From a virus: 31,653 bases of DNA. Shown piece by piece: positions 28,018-31,653 of the stretch. Position 1 is the first letter of the stretch; each line of letters opens with the position of its first letter. The notes beneath the pieces are model-generated. The model was not told where the DNA came from. It did not search any database and saw only the letters and a program-made list of their open reading frames with translations. A program made the translations under genes and the position numbers. The stretch spans positions 8,837 through 40,489 of IMG/VR virus record IMGVR_UViG_3300030329_003264; one strand, 5' to 3'.

Positions 28018-28303
28018 TCTTTCTCCTTGAAATTTTAACCCAAATTGCCCACATAACGGGCACAGCAATAGGATGAAGGCACAGTAACCAGCTTACTGGG
28101 GCCCCTGTGAGGAACCACGGATTGACATTGTTTCCCAGCCAAATAAATAGCAATGGAAACATAACGTCTTCGATGATTTCCCATATAATGAAAATCACCA
28201 AGAACGCTAAGCCGTGCTGCTTAAGGATGTTTTTAAAATGCGACCACTTGAAGTGATGCAACTTATGCGTGAGCCTATGCCACAGACTTTTAAGTATCTT
28301 CAT
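27968..28303 (-). CDS. Small membrane protein, 111 aa
   Basis: A basic amphipathic head (KSLWHRLTHKLHHFKWSHFK) is followed by two transmembrane segments (LAFLVIFIIWEIIEDVMFPL and WLLCLHPIAVPVMWAIWV) and a charged tail. The 'FIIWEIIEDVMFPLLF' and 'CLHPIAVPVMW' stretches look like conserved core elements found in aquatic phage and bacterial small membrane proteins. The end overlaps the dnaE start by 50 bases, so expression of the two is probably linked. Function unknown. Confidence 0.75.
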   Translation of the reverse strand: MKILKSLWHRLTHKLHHFKWSHFKNILKQHGLAFLVIFIIWEIIEDVMFPLLFIWLGNNVNPWFLTGAPVSWLLCLHPIAVPVMWAIWVKISRRKNESKDIEDQVCGTPCP

Positions 28304-29186
28304 TTCCTTCCTCGACCCTATATGGTATTTTAGCGTGTTTGTGAGCTGTTGTCAATGGGTGTTTTGGTTTTTCTACAATATTTTTTGAGCCCAGGTAGGC
28401 TCTGTAGTTGTCCCATTTGGATATATCGTAGTACCAATCAACGCTTTTTAGGATTTTGTTGTTCTCTGATACTTTCTTGAATATCTTGCTCAGAGGGAAG
28501 TGGCGGGCTGACCATCGCTCGTCGTATGGCAGTTTGTGCGCCGGGAAAGTTTGGCCGGGTGAACGGGGTAAATATTCCCGAGAGGTTGTTTGGTTTATGT
28601 GATTTCGGCATGCTTTAAAATCGTCTCCATTGAATGTGAATGCTATAGGCAGATCATCTTTAGCTGTCTTACCATCGTAAGAAACAAAGAAGTTGGCGTC
28701 CTTCGATGCTATTTCTATACGATGAGAACGCAGAGATGGCAAGTCGTAAGCCGACAGCGGGAAAGAAACGTAATATTTTTCTGGCAATACCCATTTTGAT
28801 ATTTTTGCTGCTACTAACCATGCGCTATATGCTCCGTAAAGAATAGACCACCCATAGGAATCGCGCTTATCACGATCGTTAGGGTGGACAGGGACATAAT
28901 AAATAGGTATTTCTTTTCGGTTTTCCGATGGAAATAGTGTTTTTGTTTCATAATAAACCGGATCGTAAATCCATTCCCCTACAGTGTTTCTAATGATTGG
29001 CGCTAAATCATTGTTGGCGACAATCCATATCGTCTGGCATCCAGCCATGGCACACTCGTAAACTGACTTCTGAATAGCGGTAAAGCCTGCGTCCACAGGC
29101 ATCATAACTTCTGGTAATTGTTGACTAAAATCAGTTTCTAAGCCGGCAACAGGAATGATGCCAGCCATGTGAATATGCTGCGGCAT
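28290..29186 (-). CDS. Nucleotidyltransferase-like conserved phage protein, 298 aa
   Basis: The N-terminal part reads MAGIIPVAGLETDFSQQLPE, then MMPVDAGFTAIQKSVYECAM and AGCQTIWIVANND, closely following the Rossmann-like opening of sugar-nucleotide transferases (IPVAG...P...MPV...ai...v...a..G...i.iv). The usual G-x-G-T-R-x(n)-K signature is not intact. It may bind a nucleotide sugar or another nucleotide without the classic reaction. The remainder has a HPNDRDKRDSYGWSILYGAY stretch and an aromatic C-terminal half. A promoter for the downstream genes lies inside its 3' end. Confidence 0.7.
   Translation of the reverse strand: MPQHIHMAGIIPVAGLETDFSQQLPEVMMPVDAGFTAIQKSVYECAMAGCQTIWIVANNDLAPIIRNTVGEWIYDPVYYETKTLFPSENRKEIPIYYVPVHPNDRDKRDSYGWSILYGAYSAWLVAAKISKWVLPEKYYVSFPLSAYDLPSLRSHRIEIASKDANFFVSYDGKTAKDDLPIAFTFNGDDFKACRNHINQTTSREYLPRSPGQTFPAHKLPYDERWSARHFPLSKIFKKVSENNKILKSVDWYYDISKWDNYRAYLGSKNIVEKPKHPLTTAHKHAKIPYRVEEGNEDT
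28327..28355 (-). promoter_or_regulatory. Sigma-70-type promoter upstream of membrane protein/dnaE genes
   Basis: The minus strand reads TTGACA (28350..28355), 17 bases, TAAAAT (28327..28332), inside the 3' end of 28290..29186. It is placed to drive 27968..28303 and dnaE. Confidence 0.68.
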
Positions 29187-30071
29187 CTACAAATACCTTA
29201 GAAATCTATCGTAGGGGGCACAAGACGCCTCAAAAACCTCAAGAAGAGATCGTGTCGATACTTTCGGAAGCGATACCCGATCGTCTTTTGATGTAATCTC
29301 CACAGGATCTCTGCGTTTTGTTCGTCTGATAGGTGTTGTTCGAAATTTATAATGTTTTGGGTTTCCGTTTGTTGAGTAGCCATTTTGCCTTCCTTTCATT
29401 CCTCTCTTCTCCATCTCGGAGATCATTTTGAATCTAGCCATAGTTTCGCTGTAGTCAAACTCCGACAGCTGATCTTGCGTCAGAGTTGATACAGCACACG
29501 CATCCTTGACGGGAGAGTTGCCGCACATACGATCCGATGAGTAGAACCAAATTTCCTTAACAAAGTCATCGCCCACCCACATGTAATCGATTTCGTGCTT
29601 GCCCCCGCTGTTGAACGCAATCCAATCATAACACGTGTAGCTCGGATTAGCAAGCTCTTTCTCTTTCACAAGACCAGAAACATTGTCATCGCCAAAATAA
29701 AAGCAATTGCGAAAGTTTAACGTAGCTATTTTGGAATACTCGTTAGAGCAAATCAAATGCTCTCCATCAAATCTCATAGACGAGCAGAGATTTGCTAGCG
29801 GAACTTTGCCATCGAGATTGAGCAAAAACATCAATCGTTCCCAAAGAAGTTCTGCCCTCGAACCAACAACTTTAACACCATTAGTTCTAGTAAGTTCTAG
29901 GCTGGGGCTCCTAGTAAGTTTAACGCACCCTAAATCTGTATTCGGCTCAAGGAAGTCGAATCGAAAAGGACGGCGAGGCTGAGAAAAAATGATGGGTAGA
30001 TTATTATTGAAGGCGAACAATGCCGCCTTTAGATCACTACCAACAACTATGCCTTCGTACTCTAGTATCAA
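29187..30071 (-). CDS. Conserved-looking hypothetical protein, 294 aa, TTG start
   Basis: TTG at 30071 overlaps the endolysin gene's stop as TTGA, with AAGGA just upstream; no ATG or GTG occurs early in the frame. The N-terminal part (VVVGSDLKAALFAFNNNLPI, then IFSQPRRPFRFDFLE) is alpha/beta. The central part has DYMWVGDDFVKEIWFYSSDR, and the C-terminal part is very basic (KGRQNGYSTNGNPKHYKFRT). It forms a close pair with the nucleotidyltransferase-like gene (no gap). The 'VGSDLKAALFAFxNxxPI' opening recalls dinucleotide-binding folds, but no family is recognised. Confidence 0.72.
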   Translation of the reverse strand: MILEYEGIVVGSDLKAALFAFNNNLPIIFSQPRRPFRFDFLEPNTDLGCVKLTRSPSLELTRTNGVKVVGSRAELLWERLMFLLNLDGKVPLANLCSSMRFDGEHLICSNEYSKIATLNFRNCFYFGDDNVSGLVKEKELANPSYTCYDWIAFNSGGKHEIDYMWVGDDFVKEIWFYSSDRMCGNSPVKDACAVSTLTQDQLSEFDYSETMARFKMISEMEKRGMKGRQNGYSTNGNPKHYKFRTTPIRRTKRRDPVEITSKDDRVSLPKVSTRSLLEVFEASCAPYDRFLRYL

Positions 30072-30976
30072 TCGTCCTTCACTTGCTCAAGGAGCTTAAC
30101 GATGTCCAAGCCGGCGCAATCAATCTTATTCTTGCTGACGTGATAATGACTGATAAATCCAGAGAACGCACCATACTTAACATCTTGCTCGTACTTGGTA
30201 GATGTAGTGCCGAACTGGCTCTTGGGTGCTTCGTATGGGATCTCGGCTGCTTTGTGTATTGCTTTCCACAAAGCCTTGAGTGCCTCAAGCTGAACGGGGT
30301 AGAAGTCTAAGTGCTCTCCCAGCTTGTTGCCATGGACCCAGGCATCATCAACCACGGGTCTGGCTCCGAATCCATTTCTCTCGTACCAGTCTTGATACTT
30401 GGTGTAGTATGCGTTGCTAATCTCAACACCAACTGATGCTCGGTTTACTCGTTCCGAACCTGCGTGCCACGCTGCGTGTTGCATATCTAAAGTTTGATAA
30501 ATTGTGCCATCATTGTCGATTAAAAAATGAACCGAGGCGCCGCGCTTATCTAAAACACGCTGGCAAGAACGGGAGGACAAACAAACGTCCCAGTGATTTA
30601 CAAAAAGGCGAATGGAGCGCTTTGGGCGGCCGGCATAGCTATAGTAGTGGCCGGGTGGTGTTTCTAATCCGCCGTCCTCTGACCATAGTACTACTTTTTT
30701 CCAATCAATTGGTACAAAAGCACCTTGATAAACAATATAGTTAGAATATCTACAGCTTATCGGCTTGTAGTCATCTATCTCTGCTTGTCTTTCTGTCCAT
30801 AAGCGACGAAACGTAGCAGGGCCACACAGCCCATCAGCGACGAGGCCCTTATCTTTTTGCCACTTTTTAATGGCTCTTGTTAACTTGTCGTCAAAATACT
30901 TTTCGCCAAACCACGTTGGATCCCATCCAAGCTTGGCGGCTGACGATTCATTGTAAAAGTTCTTGTCTATTGGCAT
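30068..30976 (-). CDS. Endolysin: peptidoglycan-binding domain plus N-acetylmuramoyl-L-alanine amidase, 302 aa
   Basis: Residues about 28-62 form a PG_binding_1-type domain (LTRAIKKWQKDKGLVADGLC, then GPATFRRLW). Residues about 120-300 are an Amidase_2 domain: zinc ligand His128 in FVNHWDV, VHFLIDNDGTIYQTLD, HAAWHAG, SVGVEISN, and the final His279 and Cys287 in HYHVSKNKIDCAG, spaced as in T7 lysozyme (H122, C130). It cleaves the amide bond between MurNAc and L-Ala in the cell wall at lysis. No signal peptide is seen, so it needs a holin. The ATG has only a weak ribosome binding site. Confidence 0.93.
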   Translation of the reverse strand: MPIDKNFYNESSAAKLGWDPTWFGEKYFDDKLTRAIKKWQKDKGLVADGLCGPATFRRLWTERQAEIDDYKPISCRYSNYIVYQGAFVPIDWKKVVLWSEDGGLETPPGHYYSYAGRPKRSIRLFVNHWDVCLSSRSCQRVLDKRGASVHFLIDNDGTIYQTLDMQHAAWHAGSERVNRASVGVEISNAYYTKYQDWYERNGFGARPVVDDAWVHGNKLGEHLDFYPVQLEALKALWKAIHKAAEIPYEAPKSQFGTTSTKYEQDVKYGAFSGFISHYHVSKNKIDCAGLDIVKLLEQVKDD

Positions 30977-30992
30977 AGTATGTTGTTCCCAT

Positions 30993-31280
30993 TTATTTGA
31001 TAATCCCCACTACATAATTATCGAGAACAACGTTTATTTTACTATTATTTATAGTAATTTCTTCAATCATCGACTTATCAACGATTACAGATGTTCCCAC
31101 GCCACCGTGCATTACCAACTGATCTTTAAACCTTACGTCTGAAGCAAACGCAACTACTTTTGCTGTTACGTGCCTTTCTTCTGGCGGCTTATAATCATCA
31201 GGCAGCACAAGACTGCTTGCTGGCTTAGACTTTGGTTTTGGTAAATTTATGTGAATATATCTATTAACTGGTTTGAACAT
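30993..31280 (-). CDS. GroES-like co-chaperonin, 95 aa
   Basis: The ATG at 31280 has GAGG 5 bases upstream; the longer frame to 31427 would overlap the ribonucleotide reductase gene. The layout is that of GroES and T4 gp31: a start MFKPVNRYIHINLPKPKSKP, a flexible loop with a hydrophobic contact (SSLVLPDD, compare GroES IVL), KVVAFASD, VMHGGVGTSVIVDKSMIEEI in the place of the GroES 'VKVGDIVIF...' strand region, and the ending VVLDNYVVGIIK (GroES: ESDILAIVE). The length is normal. Likely partner: the phage GroEL at 12114..13685, or host GroEL as for gp31. Located 17 kb from groEL. Confidence 0.8.
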   Translation of the reverse strand: MFKPVNRYIHINLPKPKSKPASSLVLPDDYKPPEERHVTAKVVAFASDVRFKDQLVMHGGVGTSVIVDKSMIEEITINNSKINVVLDNYVVGIIK

Positions 31281-31287
31281 TTCTACC

Positions 31288-31653
31288 TCATATTGTGCAA
31301 CTATCGTTTGTGCAGAACTTAGTTCCGCTTCCGCCCTCATCAGTATCAAATCTCTGAATAGGTTGGATGTTTTTAATAAGCTTCTCGTATTGCTTTTTAG
31401 TAATTGGTTCATAGGGTGCCTGGACATAGCCTGTCTCCTCGTACTTTAAAAACGAAACAGCTTTTAATCTTGTTTCATACATCTCTAATGCATCTTTAAT
31501 TTGTGGCGCCTCGTCAGGCTTGAACGTCACCGTAATAGACACCGAGTTGTCGGCCCAATAATGTTGATATTGCGCTGCCATCTCCAACTGCTCCCACATC
31601 GAGACTGATCTCTTTCCTTTTTGGAAATAAGGCTCGTGGACAGGAAACTCAAC
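31288..31653 (-). CDS. Class II (B12-dependent) ribonucleotide reductase, C-terminal part
   Basis: The open frame runs off the window; 121 residues of the C-terminus are visible. VEFPVHEPYFQKGKRSVSMW followed by EQLEMAAQYQHYWADNSVSI matches the monomeric adenosylcobalamin-dependent ribonucleoside-triphosphate reductase family. ETRLKAVSFLKYEETGYVQA and PYEPITKKQYEKL follow. The tail FCTNDSCTI holds the Cys-x4-Cys pair (equivalent to C731/C736 of the Lactobacillus enzyme) that is re-reduced by thioredoxin. The enzyme makes dNTPs from NTPs and needs B12, which the host must supply. Confidence 0.92.
   Translation of the reverse strand, partial: VEFPVHEPYFQKGKRSVSMWEQLEMAAQYQHYWADNSVSITVTFKPDEAPQIKDALEMYETRLKAVSFLKYEETGYVQAPYEPITKKQYEKLIKNIQPIQRFDTDEGGSGTKFCTNDSCTI

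Noticed and set aside
28144-28151. CTATTTAT copies at about 28144 and 28901 as promoter motifs
   Set aside because: Both sit within codons of conserved protein segments with no gene start close downstream; likely coding coincidence.
31043-31055. TATAAATA on the minus strand near 31050 as a T4-type late promoter for the endolysin
   Set aside because: Single occurrence, inside the GroES-like coding sequence (Ile-Thr-Ile-Asn-Asn codons), about 75 bases from the endolysin start; too weak to annotate.
1-31653. Prophage or integrative element
   Set aside because: No integrase, att-like duplication at a tRNA, transposase or bacterial flank was seen; the Arg tRNA at the edge is part of a phage tRNA cluster with no sign of an attachment site in the visible part.

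Overview
The window looks like one arm of a large, probably lytic tailed-phage genome, most likely an aquatic myovirus; host and lineage cannot be fixed from this sequence. Reasons: every credible gene lies on the minus strand; genes are packed with ATGA/TAATG-type overlaps; phage tRNAs, virion-type proteins, an endolysin, DNA methyltransferases, nucleotide-metabolism enzymes and a replicative polymerase sit together; and many short proteins have no recognisable function. No integrase, transposase, CRISPR array or rRNA was seen. No stretch over 300 bases lacks a gene.

Layout, from low to high coordinates (transcription runs the other way). 1-2.4 kb: four tRNAs (Arg-TCT, Met-CAT, Lys-TTT, Leu-TAA) interleaved with small proteins, several of which resemble SH3/KOW-like barrels. 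2.4-3.4 kb: glutaredoxin and small unknowns. 3.4-9.8 kb: virion and probable virion-cargo block: a nucleotidyltransferase and a 1154-aa multidomain protein that share an N-terminus like the T4 capsid-targeting sequence, a fibre-like protein, and a membrane-anchored trypsin-like protease. 9.8-12.1 kb: sugar-isomerase-type cupin, small membrane protein, a Dam-like protein that has lost its DPPY motif, small unknowns. 12.1-13.7 kb: GroEL behind a perfect consensus sigma-70 promoter. 13.7-17.9 kb: a 720-aa probable virion protein, a ClpP-like protein, a membrane protein and an acidic repeat protein. 17.9-20.5 kb: sigma region-4-like protein, IMPDH/GMP reductase family enzyme, thioredoxin-like protein, small unknowns. 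20.5-23.2 kb: phage Dam, a beta-class DNA methyltransferase, a PD-(D/E)XK nuclease and dUTPase. 23.2-28 kb: J-domain protein, second ClpP-like protein, DNA polymerase III alpha subunit. 28-31.65 kb: membrane protein, two conserved unknowns, endolysin, a GroES-like co-chaperonin, and the C-terminus of a class II ribonucleotide reductase cut by the window edge.

Three threads tie the genes together. First, protein quality control: GroEL, a distant GroES-like partner, a J-domain protein, two ClpP-like proteins and a serine protease. Second, DNA metabolism and protection: DnaE, class II RNR with thioredoxin/glutaredoxin, dUTPase, IMPDH/GMPR, two methyltransferases and a candidate restriction nuclease. 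Third, expression control: eight TTGACA-N17-TAnnnT promoters, all on the minus strand and all with exactly 17 bp spacing, plus a separate CTATTTAT-type motif before virion genes and a phage sigma-like protein that could serve it. The last link is inference.
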